Positions 1 through 10,964 of a stretch of DNA of 64,000 nucleotides are shown here, piece after piece. Position 1 is the first letter of the stretch. Every line of letters begins with the position of its first letter. The position numbers and the translations under genes are program-made. The notes below the pieces were generated by a model. It was not told where the DNA came from. It saw only the letters and a list, made by a program, of their open reading frames with translations, and did not search any database. The DNA is from Paramesorhizobium endophyticum (GTDB lineage: Bacteria; Pseudomonadota; Alphaproteobacteria; Rhizobiales; Rhizobiaceae), in assembly GCF_014640615.1 (NCBI RefSeq), contig NZ_BMHH01000017.1, forward strand, positions 1-64,000. The letters are read 5' to 3'.

Positions 1-25
1 TCTGCTTCGGCATTCCGGTTTCCTT

Positions 26-583
26 TCAACTCAAGAAAACCTCTCCACTTTTCCGAAGCAAGTCCACCATGCTCCGCATCACCGCCAGAGCATCCTCTGC
101 GGTGGCGCATCCGTGTTCGCCACTCTGAGGTTTAGGGACCCTGAGCTCTGAATGCTGACCACCCTTCCAATGGATCGTCAGCACCACGTCACGCACCGCA
201 TCGTCGACATCAACGACAATGTCGGCGATGAGCGTACGCAGCAGTTGTTGGCGCGCGCGCATGGTCACATCCGGCGAATCCCAGGCCGACTGCAGATTGT
301 CAGCTAAGTTCGCGAACGTGGCTGGGTCGACCTCGATGGTCGAAGGCCTTTCGGCAGGCTTGCGCCCTTCCAGATCCCGCACACGGCGGAGCGCCGTTTC
401 CCAGTTCTTCTCAAGCTGCGCGGCAATGAGGCGGTTGTCGGGATCGCATGCCGCATAACGCCGCTCGGCAAGGCTTGCCTCGTAGCTGGCCTGCCGCAGT
501 TCCAGGTCGTGGATGTGGCGCTGTTGTATCGTGGATGTTGTCGATGCCATGGCCGGAGGCGTTTTGTAGCGACCGCCCGCCAT
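26..583 (-). pseudogene. Remnant of a large serine recombinase (C-terminal part)
   Basis: The 185-residue reading frame resembles the C-terminal coiled-coil part of large serine recombinases (the residues around QRHIHDLELRQASYEASLAERRY and the following Glu/Arg-rich helix). There is no N-terminal catalytic domain with its active-site serine, and no zinc-ribbon domain before it, so it cannot work as a recombinase. Near the stop, another frame continues with plausible coding sequence to the window edge, suggesting a further frameshift. It is probably a scar of an integrated element and marks this end of the window as an island. Confidence 0.6.
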
Positions 584-599
584 GTTTTTCGTTGTAATA

Positions 600-1110
600 T
601 TTCTCGCCCGCCGTGCCCTCTTTCATTGCGCGCCCGGCCGCGCTCGCGTTCCTGCTCAGCCTTGCTGGCCGCGCCTCCGCTGGGTCCCTGCTCGGGGGCG
701 TCGGCATCCGGGCGGGTTGAGCCGAGGCCGCCATCGCCAAAAGCTTTTGCCTCGCCGGGCGTCAAATCCTTTTCAACGTCAACCTGATGGCGGTGGACGA
801 GATGCCCCGCCTGGCCCTGGCCCGGCAGCGGAGCCGGCTCGACCTTGGTGATCCGGATATCGAATATGGTATCGGCAGCCTGACGCCCAGCAGCCCGAAT
901 GACGTTGGAGCCTGTCCGGGCAACGAGCCGCGCCGATCGCGACCGATGGAAATCGCAAGGCGAAGCCCAATGCCGATTGCCGTGGCGGCGCCGCCGGTGA
1001 CAGCCACGATGGCGGCGATCATGCCGGAATAGATCAGCTCTTCGGCGACAACATAACCAGCATCGATTGCTGTTTTCGTGAAGGAAGATTTGAAAAAGGC
1101 ATATTCACTC
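600..1110 (-). pseudogene. Frameshifted remnant of an unrecognised protein
   Basis: On the minus strand one frame reads a hydrophobic segment (SGMIAAIVAVTGGAATAIG) from about 1110 to 935. A second frame then carries sensible protein (ARLVARTGSNVIRAAGRQAAD, then a Gly/Ala/Glu-rich tail) down to about 600. The two halves look like one gene broken by a single frameshift near 935. I do not recognise the family; the Gly/Pro/Glu-rich tail after a membrane segment would suit a conjugation or surface protein, but that is only a guess. Confidence 0.25.
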
Positions 1111-1487
1111 CCCCTCTAAATTAGTTTCTTCTGGTTAGTTTGGGGTTAAAAAAACCCCGGCGTCTCTCCTCATTTGTGAGGAGAAACAAAGGGTTGACTT
1201 TTTGATGCATGGCTATTGCGAGGCACACGGTTGAGATTGCCGCGTCGAAAACTTCCGCAAGTCGGGCAGGGGATACGCTGCTGAACGAGTTAACGTTTTA
1301 TAAACCAACACAGAGCAGGGCGGCTATGGTATAACATTACATTTGCGGCATATTAGTAATTATGGAACGGGGCGGTCATTTCGTTGGTGTTGCTTCTGAC
1401 GATGCAATGACCTTTTAGAGCCTGACTCAAAATTGCAGCTTTGCAATTCTTCGTGTCATGCGCCTGATGGATGAGATGAACATCCAA

Positions 1488-1913
1488 GCTTCGGAGGAGG
1501 CGGCGCTGCCGGGCAATCCCTATGACGGCCATACGCTGGCAGCCATCATTCCCGACATGGAGACGGCCATCGGCAATGAGATCGGGCGCATCCTCGCCGA
1601 TGCCGGCTATCGCGGCCACAATGCGCCGGATAGCCACAAGCTCCGGGTCTTCACCGCCGGTCAGAAGCGCAATGTCACCCCGGCCATCAAGCGCCAGATG
1701 CGGCGACGCTCCGCCGTCGAGCCGGTCATCGGCCATCTCAAAGCCGAACACCGCATGGACCGCAACTATCTGGCCGGCAAGCAAGGCGACGCCATCAATG
1801 CCATCCTCGCCGCCGCCGGATATAACTTCTCCCTCCTCATCAAATGGCTGAAGAGCTTGTTGTGGCTGTGGATGGTTGCGCTGCTCAGCGGCACAAAACT
1901 GGCCGCAGCATAA
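1488..1913 (+). pseudogene. IS5-family transposase, C-terminal remnant
   Basis: The frame from about 1488 to 1913 matches the C-terminal third of IS5-family DDE transposases: LPGNPYDGHTL, ILADAGYRGHNAP, then RRRSAVEPVIGHLKAEHRM (carrying the catalytic Glu region) and GDAINAILAAAGYNF. The N-terminal two thirds, including the first two catalytic aspartates, are missing; similarity begins abruptly near 1488. I could not find matching terminal inverted repeats. It is a dead fragment left by deletion or by insertion of another element. Confidence 0.75.
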
Positions 1914-2092
1914 AACTGATATTCTTCACGGTCGACGATTTAACTAGACCGCGCGCGGCTTCATGCTCGCGTTTTTGTCATCGCCGTACCAGAACACGAC
2001 CGGAACAGGCCATCATCTGTCCGATTGATGTAACCGACGGCCTGAAAGCGCTCCCCTACATTCAGCGCACGACCCAGGCCCCATCTGCCCGA
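1914..2092. other. Intergenic, no gene seen
   Basis: Between the IS5 remnant and the small secreted-protein gene I see no convincing reading frame, RNA or repeat. Part of it may be the lost right end of the IS5 element. Confidence 0.4.
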
Positions 2093-2395
2093 CTAGGCCG
2101 GAGGCGCGATGATGGTCTTCAAGGTCTTGTACGGTCCGTTATATGAGCGCGCAGCATTGACCCGGCTACTGTCCTCGGGATCTTGCAACTCCTCCGGAAT
2201 CCTCAGATCAGGAGTGTCGGCAGGCAGGCTGCTGTCCAGCACTACCTCGAACTGGGAGTGCGGGTTACCCCAGACGGCAGCAGGAGACACCGGACCCAGA
2301 ACGGCTCCAAGCGCGATCAAGCCAGCGATGCCTGACGCGGCCAGTTGTCGGAGCCCCCCGATGAAGCTGGGTGAATGCGCGATCGTGCTCTTCAT
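2093..2395 (-). CDS. Small predicted exported protein, unknown function
   Basis: A 100-residue protein starting at 2395, chosen because a purine-rich ribosome site (gggagag) lies just before that ATG while the longer upstream frame has none. The first 45 or so residues form a signal peptide: a basic start, a hydrophobic core (AASGIAGLIALGAVLGPVSP) and an AVWG-type cleavage area. The mature part is only about 55 residues, polar and acidic, rich in Pro and Asp, with no Cys. I do not recognise the family. It lies just downstream of the giant autotransporter on the same strand, but 350 bases away, so co-transcription is uncertain. Confidence 0.55.
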   Translation of the reverse strand: MKSTIAHSPSFIGGLRQLAASGIAGLIALGAVLGPVSPAAVWGNPHSQFEVVLDSSLPADTPDLRIPEELQDPEDSSRVNAARSYNGPYKTLKTIIAPPA

Positions 2396-2747
2396 TTGAC
2401 TCTCCCTTCCTTGCTGCTCTCCGCGCCCGTCACGGGGCGTCGAGTTGAAAGAAGATATCACTGCGCACTGTGTTCGATTACCTGCCTTCTGTCGCATATG
2501 CTTATTGGAACAGAACATAAATATGCAGAAAGGAATGAGATGCTTTGCTCCCCCTTTCGCCGGCAAGTCGGAGTTGCGACCTGCACAAGCGTAATGCCGC
2601 TAGATTCTGTCTTCTCGGATAGTCGATTTCCGCGCTCGTCGCGCCGACTCCCTGAACTGCCCATTCAACCATTGTTATCGAACAGAATTCAAATGCTGGA
2701 TATGATGCATTTTATTCTCTTCCTCAGTGCCCTGGTCATGCAGTCGA
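2396..2747. other. Gap between exported protein and autotransporter
   Basis: About 350 bases with no supported gene on either strand. It presumably holds the end of the autotransporter transcript and the promoter of the small exported protein. No clear hairpin with a T-run was found. Confidence 0.4.
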
Positions 2748-5700
2748 TCACCATTTCACCTTAAGCCCGAGATTGCCGCTGAGCCTGTAGCTGTCGGCGA
2801 AGTGTTCCAGGCTGGTGTCGACGGCGAGCTCGCCATAGAGGGCATATTTTCCATCCGCCCAGCTATAGGTGCCGCCCCCCCCGATGCCGCCCCAGTAGCG
2901 GTCGTTCTGCGTAGCGAAGACCACATCCGCCACCACGATCTTGCTTGCCTTCTGGAATTCGTAGGAGAGGTTGGCGATGGCGTAGAGATTGGCCTGCGTC
3001 AGCCGGCCTTGATTATCGCGCCAGGCCTGGCCGTAGTCCGCGGAAATCCCAAGGCGGCCTTTCAGGCTGTCGGTCTCGTCGTGGCGCACATGAGAGCCGA
3101 ATGTGTCCCGGAAACCGTCGAACTTGACAGACGACCATGCCAATTGCGCCTGCGGGGTGAGCGTCCATTCCGGTGTGACGGAAATCCGCTTGCCTGCCTC
3201 GAGTCCCAATGCATAGCCGAAGCCGTCGATCTCGCTGGCGAGCGAGCGGCGCGCCGTGTCGGATGTGAGATCGTTGCTATACCAGGTGGTCTGCGCCACC
3301 GCGTCGGCATACGCTCCGTCATCACCATACCAGGTGAGCGTGCCGCCGAAACCATAGCCATTGGCATCGACACCGCCCTGGCCATGCACGGAGCCCATAT
3401 TGGCCTTCGCATAACCATAATGCGCGGTGATGCCGCCGATCACGCTGCCGCCAGCCGTTTCGTAGAGCTTGCCGTCGATTCCCGTCTCAAGGCCATAGGT
3501 ATTGACATTATAGCGTGTGGCGCTGGTGGAATATTTCGGCTCGAAGCGCCCATGCGCGCCCTCGACGCGGCCCCAGACATAACTATTGGTGTTGATGTCC
3601 GCGCCCGCTTCCTTCGCGGAAACCATCGTCCCCTCAGCGTCGCCCTGCGCGATCACCGGATTGGCCGCGCCGCTCCAGTAGCGGTTGCCGACGCGCTGGC
3701 GGAGCGTCCCGACCGCGTTCAGTTCCTGCAGGACCTGAGAGTACGCTTCGTAGACCGGCACGCCGGCCTGGAATTGTGGAGGTGGGTTGCAATTATCGCA
3801 GGGCGGGTTAGTGACTATCGAGCGCAGATACCAATCGCCTTCGCTAATCGCGGCGTTGCCGGTAATACCGGCACTACCCTTGTAGAGGCGATAGGCATAA
3901 GCGCCGCCGACCTTCGTCTGATCTCCCGCGGTAAGATAATCGCCCTGGAGCGTGAAGACACCATTCGAAGCGCCGCCGACCTGAACGACCTTGATGCCCT
4001 CGTGGGTCTGTGCGCCTTTGCCTCCTATATTCGTCACCGCCAGCGTCGAATTGCCCGAGGTGCTGCCATCAACGACCAACCGGTCGGTCTTGGAATTGTC
4101 ATCGTCGAGCTGGGTCTTGAGATAAACCGTGCCACCCTGCCCGGTGTAATCGCCTTTCACGGTCAACGTATTGCCGAAAGTGGTGCTGGCGTCGTCGCCG
4201 GAAATCCTCACCTTGCCGGCATTGGAAAGGGAGGCGATGGTTTCGAAGAAATTGTTTGCATCGAGCGTGCCGTCCGACGCGACACTGAAGTTGGAGGCGG
4301 AACTGAACGCCCCTGCTTTCCCCGCCTGCAGCGTGCCGTGCGACACCGTCGTCGTCCCGGCATAGTCGTTGACGCCGGAGAGCACGGTGATGCCATCGCC
4401 GTTCTGGCCGACATTGCCCTCGCCAGTAATGTTGCCGGTGAAGGCAAGCTGGCCTGACCGGTCGAAAACGAGCGTGCTGTTTTTTCCAGCGAGGTCGACA
4501 TTGCTTCCGCCTATATTGCCCGATGTGCCGCCATTGCCGAGCTGCAGCGTACCGCCGTCATCGATCGTCGTGTTGCCCGAGAACTGGTCGTTGTTGCCCG
4601 TAAGCACGGTCGTGCCGGTACCTTTACGCTCCAGCGTGCCGTTGCCGGAAATAACATTGGCGACGGTCGTTGTGCCTGGATTGTTGAATATCAAGGCGCC
4701 GTCGTTTTGAACCGCGCCGGTGCCGAGCGTTCCGTTTGCGTCAAGCTGCAGCGTGCCCTTCGTTATTTGCGTTCCGCCGCTATAGCTATTGTTGCGCGTC
4801 AAAATCGTTGTGCCCGAGCCGATCTGCTGGACTTTGCCGAGACCCGTAATGGTGTTTTCGGATGTCATCTGGCCCGAATGGTTGAATGTAAGCGTGCTGC
4901 CCGTGCTCGCATCGCTGCCCTTGCTCGCAAGATTGATTTCGCCATCGCCGAGACGCCCTGTCGTGCCGCCATCGCCCAGGGAAAGTTCGCCATCCGCCAC
5001 CGTGAAGGTCCCGTCATAGTCGCTATCGGCGGTGAGCGTCAGCTTGCCCGGTCCCGTCTTGGTAAGCGGGCCCGGCGTGGGCAACGGGGTGGCCGGGAGA
5101 CCAGTGATCTCGCCGTGGAGCGTGAGATCGTAATCGGTTTGGAAAGTACCGCCATTGGCGAGCACCGTGATCTCGCGGCTGCTTTCGAACGCTGCGGTAT
5201 TCTCCAGCGTGCCGCCATTGAAGGTCAGACCACTCCCATTGCCGAGATACTGGTCCGCGCCCACCGAGACGGTGCCCTGATTGATGATCGTGTCTCCGGA
5301 ATAATTGTTGGTGGAGTTGGTCAGAACCAGCGTGTCCGTACCGGTTTTGATGAGGGCGCCGGTACCGGTAACCTGGCCGTCAAGCGTCATGCGCTTGTCG
5401 GTCTGGAAGGTGCCGCCGGCGGTTTTGTCGCCATTGACGCCTTCGAGATTCATCTGCCGCGATGTGGTAATCTCCGCGGTGTTCCGAAGCACCGCGGGGC
5501 GCCCGCCGGCACCCTGGAACGTCACGGATGTGGTGTAGTCGCCGGTTTGGGTCCTGCCCAGATTGTTGTTACTGCTGATCTGGATTGTGCCGTCGTCGAT
5601 AATGGTGCCGCCGCTATATTGGTTGTCAGCGGTCAGCACCAGCGTGCCGACATCCTCCTTCTGCAGCGTATCGGTCCCTTTAAGTACGGAATTGATGGTG

Positions 5701-8700
5701 ACGACATGGTTCCTGGATGCGCCGCTACCGTCGCCGACAGCGATGAGCGACACATTGGGTGTCGTACCGTCGACACCTGCAGAATTGTCGAGCGTGATGT
5801 CGCCGCCGCTGAGCCTGTAGTCAGTTGAGAGGAACTGCATGCCGGGGGTGGTAACGCCTGCCGGGTCTACGGTTACCTCGTCTCCGGTGCCGGCAAAGTG
5901 GGCGATGACATCGGATTGATAATTGCCCTGCCCGGTGCGACCGATGTCCACCCAGCTTTCGTCGGTGGCGCCGTTCATAGTCCAGGTACCCCTGCCGCCG
6001 GTGATCTGCGCGGTTTTGTTCGGATTCCACCAGTCGCGCTCGTTTACGATCGCTTGCTCAATGAGAACGATCTTGTTCGCGACGGCATCCTGTTCGATGA
6101 CCATACCCGGCGGGATGTTCCCTACCTGGAGCGCGCCTGACTTGGTGCCGTAGTTGACAAGCGTGAACGCGAACGGGCCGAAGGGAACACCCGAATTATT
6201 GGTGACGTTCACCGTGCCGTTCAAATCGACATGCCCCGCCGAGACATCTATGCCCAGAATCTCCGGATCGGCATTGGGATCGATCCCAAGGCCATACTCA
6301 TATTTCAGGACGCTGTTTGCATCGACGGTGAGGTTGCCGTTGATGGTAAGCGTATTTATCCCGTCGAGATTGTCGTCATAGGAGTGGAGCGTCGCGCCGT
6401 TCACAACAGAGACATTGCCGTTGATCGTCCCGCTGCCTGCCAGCGTGGAACCTGCTCCTGTCGCCGTCACGTTGGCGGAGGTCAGCGCGCCGTTCACCTG
6501 AAGCAGACCGCTATTGAGCGTTGTGGCGGATGTTCCGTTGACGGTGCCTGTCTTGTCAATCACCAATGTGCCGTCGTTTACGGTCGTTGCCCCCGTGTAA
6601 TCGCTCGCGCCGGCCAGCGTAACGGCATCACTGCCGTTCTTCGTGACATTGCCGCCGCCGCTGATCGCGCCAAAATAAGCATAAGGACCAGAGAGATCGA
6701 AGGTCAGCGTCTTGTTCGGCTGGAGAGAAACTGTGCTCTTGTCGCTCCCGAGCGTTCCGGCTCCGCTGACATAGAGATCGCCGTCCTGCATGGTGAGCGC
6801 GCCGTCATAGGCGGCGTTGTCGCCGGTCAGGGTCAGGTCGCCGGTGCCGCTCTTGGTGAACGCGCCCGCCCCCGCGAGCGAGCCGATCGTCAGGGCGGCA
6901 TTGCTGTTGATGGTGCCGGCGGCGTTGAACGTGACTGTGCCCGGGAGCACCGCGGCGTTCGCAATGTCCAGCGTGCCGTTGAGGCCCCCGGCTGTCCCGA
7001 ACGTCAAGCCGCCCGTGCCAAGATTGCTTGCCGAGTCGACGGACACCGTGCCGCCATTGATAACCAGCGCGCCGGCAAAGCTCCCGCTGTTGCCCGCATT
7101 GGAGAGGGTCAGCGTGCCGGCGCCGATCTTGGTGAGCGCGCCCGCCCCGGTCAGGGCAGTGGAGATCGTCACGTCCTGTCCGTTCGTATCGACCGTGCCG
7201 CCGCCCGTACCGACGGTGAGGGCAATAGTGTTTGTGAGGTCGAGGCCGGTCACCCCCGCCTGCAATACGCCCCCATTGAAAGTCAGCTTGTCGAGCCCGG
7301 TCGGCGCGGCGTTGACCGCCCAGGTGCCGCCGTTCAGCGTGACGTCGACGCCCGAGGGCGCGGTGATCGAACCCGTCCAGACCGCTGTGTCTTCCAGAGT
7401 GACGCTTCCTCCCTTCGCCCCGGCCGTCGCGGTCATGTTTCCGGTCCAGGCCGCACTACCCCCAAGCGTGACGTCTCCCGTCCCATCCGCCTCGATGGCG
7501 ATGCCTCCGGTCCATGTCGATGCGCCGTCAACCGTCAACGTCGCGCTGTTGCCGTTACCCCTGGCGCTAGCGGCCACCAGCACATTGCCGGTCAGCGTCG
7601 AATCCGTCGCGTTCAGCGTAAACAGCGCTTCGAAATTGTTGGTAAGGAGGAGGTCAGTCGGTTCCTCGATCGTGGCCAGATTACCGGCGAGGTTCGCAAT
7701 GATGCTCCCACCGGAGGGGGTCAGGGAAGAGCCATTGGTCAGATCGACCGTAAGAGAGCCACCCACCTGACGTATCACGGGGCCCGGCGATGCCATCTCG
7801 ATCGAGCTGTTGTTGTCGAGTTTGACCGTGGTGGGGAGGATAGCTCTAGTTGCCTCTATAATCGAATATATCCCGGAAAAATTGGCCGCGATAGCTTGCA
7901 TTTTTGCGGTGGTATTCATCAGATCGACCTCGCCGCCGCCATTCAGGGTGATAAGCGACATCATGGTGGCGCCCGCAACCCTGTTGGTTACGTCGATATC
8001 CATGTCCTTGATGGTGATTTTGCCGCCCGCAGTGCTGCTCGTGGACGTCGCCACTTGGATAAGAGTGCCGTTGGTTTGTATGTCACCCCGGATCGTCCCG
8101 CCTTGATTGAAGGTGACCTCTCCCCCATCGCGTGCCAAAGCCAATGGGATGACGAACGTCGCGCCGCTATTGACAGCCTCATTGAACACGACAGCGCCGC
8201 CCGAATCGGCGACAGCCACGGTACCTATGGCATTGCCGCTGGTGGTATACGCCGTCGTACCATTGACGGTAATGATGCCGCCTGACTGCGCCAGGAAGCC
8301 GGACCCCGTGACGGTACCGGTGCCTTTGTCGAGCAGGGTCAGGTCGCCATCTATGGTGATTTGGCTGCCCACCCCGCTCGTCGCCCCCGTCCCGTTCGCC
8401 TGAAACATGTAACGGCCGGCGGTGGTGGTGGTCAGTTCCAGCGACGTCGGCCCTTGCAGATGCAGCGTCGCGCCGTTGCGTATGCGAAAATAGCCGGCAT
8501 TCTGCGTGTTGAGCTGCACGTCCTGGCCCGCGGCGGATTCCCACCCATTCCCCTCACCATCCGCCAGATAACAATAGTTGCTGGTGACCGTGCATGGCGT
8601 CTGACCGCCGGCGACAGGGGGTATCGGCTGAACGCCAGTCGCCTGTGCGGCGAGTGCCGGGGCTGAGGTGAGCACCGCCAAAAGCAAGGAAGCCCCGCGA

Positions 8701-8798
8701 AGGATGCACGAAAGGCCCGGCCCATTCACATCTGGCCGCACGCGGGCAAAAACGCGGGCTGGAGCGGCGGCGGGGTCCAGGCAATGCCTTTTCATCAT
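2748..8798 (-). CDS. Giant autotransporter (type Va) with beta-strand repeats
   Basis: Predicted 2016-residue surface protein. It has a long N-terminal signal region (hydrophobic core [19 protein letters not shown], residues about 35-52), a very long Gly/Thr/Asn-rich passenger predicted to form a beta-helix, and a C-terminal beta-barrel from about residue 1745 that begins [12 protein letters not shown] and ends in ...GLKVKW, the aromatic last residue typical of outer-membrane barrels. The passenger has nine recognisable autotransporter-associated repeats of the form G-T-x-L-T-L-x-N-x-Y-x-G-x-T-x-V-x-x-GTL between about residues 550 and 1420. A ribosome site (gagagg) precedes tandem start codons at 8795-8801. 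Likely role is adhesion or aggregation. The reading frame is intact, unlike many neighbours. Confidence 0.9.
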   Translation of the reverse strand: MMKRHCLDPAAAPARVFARVRPDVNGPGLSCILRGASLLLAVLTSAPALAAQATGVQPIPPVAGGQTPCTVTSNYCYLADGEGNGWESAAGQDVQLNTQNAGYFRIRNGATLHLQGPTSLELTTTTAGRYMFQANGTGATSGVGSQITIDGDLTLLDKGTGTVTGSGFLAQSGGIITVNGTTAYTTSGNAIGTVAVADSGGAVVFNEAVNSGATFVIPLALARDGGEVTFNQGGTIRGDIQTNGTLIQVATSTSSTAGGKITIKDMDIDVTNRVAGATMMSLITLNGGGEVDLMNTTAKMQAIAANFSGIYSIIEATRAILPTTVKLDNNSSIEMASPGPVIRQVGGSLTVDLTNGSSLTPSGGSIIANLAGNLATIEEPTDLLLTNNFEALFTLNATDSTLTGNVLVAASARGNGNSATLTVDGASTWTGGIAIEADGTGDVTLGGSAAWTGNMTATAGAKGGSVTLEDTAVWTGSITAPSGVDVTLNGGTWAVNAAPTGLDKLTFNGGVLQAGVTGLDLTNTIALTVGTGGGTVDTNGQDVTISTALTGAGALTKIGAGTLTLSNAGNSGSFAGALVINGGTVSVDSASNLGTGGLTFGTAGGLNGTLDIANAAVLPGTVTFNAAGTINSNAALTIGSLAGAGAFTKSGTGDLTLTGDNAAYDGALTMQDGDLYVSGAGTLGSDKSTVSLQPNKTLTFDLSGPYAYFGAISGGGNVTKNGSDAVTLAGASDYTGATTVNDGTLVIDKTGTVNGTSATTLNSGLLQVNGALTSANVTATGAGSTLAGSGTINGNVSVVNGATLHSYDDNLDGINTLTINGNLTVDANSVLKYEYGLGIDPNADPEILGIDVSAGHVDLNGTVNVTNNSGVPFGPFAFTLVNYGTKSGALQVGNIPPGMVIEQDAVANKIVLIEQAIVNERDWWNPNKTAQITGGRGTWTMNGATDESWVDIGRTGQGNYQSDVIAHFAGTGDEVTVDPAGVTTPGMQFLSTDYRLSGGDITLDNSAGVDGTTPNVSLIAVGDGSGASRNHVVTINSVLKGTDTLQKEDVGTLVLTADNQYSGGTIIDDGTIQISSNNNLGRTQTGDYTTSVTFQGAGGRPAVLRNTAEITTSRQMNLEGVNGDKTAGGTFQTDKRMTLDGQVTGTGALIKTGTDTLVLTNSTNNYSGDTIINQGTVSVGADQYLGNGSGLTFNGGTLENTAAFESSREITVLANGGTFQTDYDLTLHGEITGLPATPLPTPGPLTKTGPGKLTLTADSDYDGTFTVADGELSLGDGGTTGRLGDGEINLASKGSDASTGSTLTFNHSGQMTSENTITGLGKVQQIGSGTTILTRNNSYSGGTQITKGTLQLDANGTLGTGAVQNDGALIFNNPGTTTVANVISGNGTLERKGTGTTVLTGNNDQFSGNTTIDDGGTLQLGNGGTSGNIGGSNVDLAGKNSTLVFDRSGQLAFTGNITGEGNVGQNGDGITVLSGVNDYAGTTTVSHGTLQAGKAGAFSSASNFSVASDGTLDANNFFETIASLSNAGKVRISGDDASTTFGNTLTVKGDYTGQGGTVYLKTQLDDDNSKTDRLVVDGSTSGNSTLAVTNIGGKGAQTHEGIKVVQVGGASNGVFTLQGDYLTAGDQTKVGGAYAYRLYKGSAGITGNAAISEGDWYLRSIVTNPPCDNCNPPPQFQAGVPVYEAYSQVLQELNAVGTLRQRVGNRYWSGAANPVIAQGDAEGTMVSAKEAGADINTNSYVWGRVEGAHGRFEPKYSTSATRYNVNTYGLETGIDGKLYETAGGSVIGGITAHYGYAKANMGSVHGQGGVDANGYGFGGTLTWYGDDGAYADAVAQTTWYSNDLTSDTARRSLASEIDGFGYALGLEAGKRISVTPEWTLTPQAQLAWSSVKFDGFRDTFGSHVRHDETDSLKGRLGISADYGQAWRDNQGRLTQANLYAIANLSYEFQKASKIVVADVVFATQNDRYWGGIGGGGTYSWADGKYALYGELAVDTSLEHFADSYRLSGNLGLKVKW

Positions 8799-9281
8799 CA
8801 CCCTCTCGTAGCGAAACCTTTGTATCGGCGTACTCTGCAGAACCGGCGGAATCCATGGAGCGTGACATACACGTTGAATTATAGTTACGGATATATGTAA
8901 AATACTATAAGAATATTAAATTGGAAGTTATTTGTATTATAATTCTTGATCTTTCCTTTCAGGCTGAAATTATACACTTATTATACTCAGGACCATGTCA
9001 AGATACCTATTGATGGCAGTCGGCGCGCGTCGCCCCTCCAACTCACCCAAAACGGGTACAAATATAAAGTACAGCTTGAGCGATATATCCTTTTCCGCTA
9101 ACGTCACGGCATATACGTGTTCGTCCAGCTCATTGCACGGAGGCGCTCCCATTGCCATGATAATCAAGACGTACATCCTGCAACAGAATTACTGATCACC
9201 GGTGCACTGCATTGCCGTGCGACCCGGCAAGAGAAAATTTCATTCAACTCTTAAATCCATTTTATAATCGAGGAGATTACC
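8799..9281. promoter_or_regulatory. AT-rich intergenic region upstream of the autotransporter
   Basis: About 480 bases without a supported gene. The stretch 8878-8990 is strikingly AT-rich compared with the GC-rich surroundings, with many TATA-like hexamers, and probably holds the autotransporter promoter. AT-rich upstream DNA of this sort is often bound by silencers such as MucR in this bacterial order; that is inference. The short frames at 8970-9195 lack coding features. Confidence 0.4.
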
Positions 9282-9635
9282 ATGACTTTAGCCGTTACTT
9301 CCCCCTCGGGCACCAAGGCCGGCTCGAAAGAGGCGCCCCTACTGGCAACACTGACAAATCTTACGGTGCTGACGGGAGGAGCCGTATACAAGCTGGTTTG
9401 GTCAGCCGTGGGTGTTACGTTCGACAACAACAACCAAGAGCTGCTCATGGACCCCTTTGTGGCCACGACCGGCTATGCCGTCAATACGACCATGACCCCG
9501 GGCACCAGCGCTATCGGAACCGCCGTGACCCTTACCTGGAGGCTCAATTCGGTTGCCCCCGATCACACCGTGACGCACGGTGGACTCAGAGCGCGGATGA
9601 TGCCAATTAAATCGGCTGATCTCCACACAAAGTGA
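9282..9635 (+). CDS. Hypothetical 117-residue protein
   Basis: The start at 9282 has an excellent ribosome site (gaggag, five bases upstream). The protein is 117 residues, rich in Thr, Ala and Val, without Cys, signal peptide or membrane segment, and looks mostly beta-structured. I do not recognise any family. It is isolated between an AT-rich gap and the broken copper block, so context gives no role. The good ribosome site makes it more likely real than not. Confidence 0.45.
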   Translation: MTLAVTSPSGTKAGSKEAPLLATLTNLTVLTGGAVYKLVWSAVGVTFDNNNQELLMDPFVATTGYAVNTTMTPGTSAIGTAVTLTWRLNSVAPDHTVTHGGLRARMMPIKSADLHTK

Positions 9636-9844
9636 GGAAGACCCCAATTAAGTACAGTCCGACATGGAGTGGCACGGCTGGAGGAAAAGCTGGAGGCCAT
9701 GACAGCGCAGGGATATTCCGGGATCAGGACGGTCCTGCAAGATTATCTGGGCATCCGTTTTGCCGAAGGCATTGAGCCCCTACTGCGTGATCTGTGAACC
9801 CCTCCCTGAAAGGCTCGACGCGGAGGCGTGGCAGCTCCCGCTCC

Positions 9845-10420
9845 TCAGTATCTCTCAACGATCATGTGACTGTCGAGATTGAGGATATAGGTTCCCGATT
9901 CCAGTCCGTCAGCAATGCGGGCGAACAAATGCCCGATATTGCCGGCTCTTCGGATACGGAAAGTCTCATCGTGGTAATAGGCAACAACCTGGCCCAAGGT
10001 TCCGCCGGGCGCCGGATCCATGTCGATGCACAGATAGTCCCCTCCCCCGTTTTCCATGAACGGAATCCAGCCGGGCCACCACCAGGTCGGCCGAATGCCC
10101 GGATCGGCATCGATTGGCGCATGATCGGGGTTTTCGATATTTCTGCCTTCAGGAAACTGCTCGGACAGGAATTCATATGCGGAAACGATGTCGTCGACTG
10201 GCATCAAGCTGAATGCGTCCACAAGCGTCGGTGCGTTTCTGGCGGTCCCGCAAATGGGGGTGGAAGTCTACGCCGATCCGCCGTTCTGCCTGTATGATGT
10301 CCTCCATCGACGCCGGCGGCCGAAAGATCGGAGAGAACTCGGACGGCGCATTCTGCTCGATCCATGCGCCAATGCGGTTCAGATCCTCGATCAGGGTTTG
10401 GGACCCGATGGGTTCGGCAT
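9845..10420 (-). pseudogene. SMI1/KNR4 (SUKH) family protein, frameshifted
   Basis: Two adjacent frames add up to one SUKH-fold protein. The first (about 10420-10260) reads LNRIGAWIEQNAPSEFSP and ASMEDIIQAERRIGVDF. The second (10240-9845) reads DAFSLMPVDDIVSAYEFL, WWWPGWIPFMENGGGDYLCID and PAPGGTLGQVVAYYHDE, the core family signature. The join near 10250 is frameshifted and seems to have lost some residues. SUKH proteins are often immunity proteins for contact-dependent or polymorphic toxins, but no toxin is seen nearby. Its upstream end runs into the truncated copper oxidase. Confidence 0.65.
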
Positions 10421-10945
10421 CTCGTCGGCATGCGGATGGTACATGAAGGTGCCGCTCTTCTGCAGCCGGAACTCATAGACGAAGGTCTGGCCCGGCTTGA
10501 TATGCGGCTGCGTCAAGCCGCCGACGCCGTCCATGCCGTTGGGCAGCAGTTGACCGTGCCAGTGGACAGTGGTGTGCTCCGGCAGCTTGTTGGTGACGAA
10601 AATGCGCACCTTGTCGCCCTCCACCGCCTCGAGCGTGGGGCCCGGCGATTGGCCGTTATAGCCCCACAGATGCGCGACCATGCCCGGCGCCATCTCGCGA
10701 ACCACCGGTTCGGCGACAAGATGAAACTCCTTCCAGTCGCCATTCATCCGCCAGGGCAATGTCCAGCCATTCAGCGTGACGACCGGCTGATAATCCGGCC
10801 CCGTTGTCGGAACGAGGGGCGGCTGCATGGTGGGCTCTCTCATGGTGGCAGCCTCGGGAATCGAAGCCGCCTGGACGCGGCCGGAAACCGCGCCCGCACT
10901 GATCAACGCCGCTGCACCCAGGAAATTCCGGCGAGAAACTGTCAT
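10391..10945 (-). pseudogene. Multicopper oxidase, truncated after first cupredoxin part
   Basis: Begins at 10945 with a purine-rich ribosome site and a Tat signal (SRRNFLGAAALISAGAVSG). It then reads as a copper-resistance type multicopper oxidase: the first copper-ligand motif HWHGQ, then GTFMYHPHADEM with the next ligand pair. At about residue 178 similarity stops and six unrelated residues lead to a stop. The family is normally around 450 residues, so roughly 60 percent including the C-terminal HCH copper site is gone. It lies 20 bases downstream of the TolC-like gene, as in intact copper clusters. Not functional. Confidence 0.75.
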
Positions 10946-10964
10946 GATACGGTCCTTTCCATTT

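Noticed and set aside
1353-1784. A 143-codon minus-strand frame opposite the IS5 remnant
   Set aside because: It is the antisense of a clear transposase fragment and has no features of its own.
2727-8403. Several long plus-strand reading frames (up to 684 codons) opposite the autotransporter
   Set aside because: They mirror the repetitive, GC-rich autotransporter gene on the other strand, have no ribosome sites and match no protein family.
9661-9797. Plus-strand stretch reading RLEEKLEAMTAQGYSGIRTV and ending in LLRDL then a stop
   Set aside because: It looks like the C-terminus of some protein, but there is no start, no ribosome site and no family I recognise; too weak to annotate.
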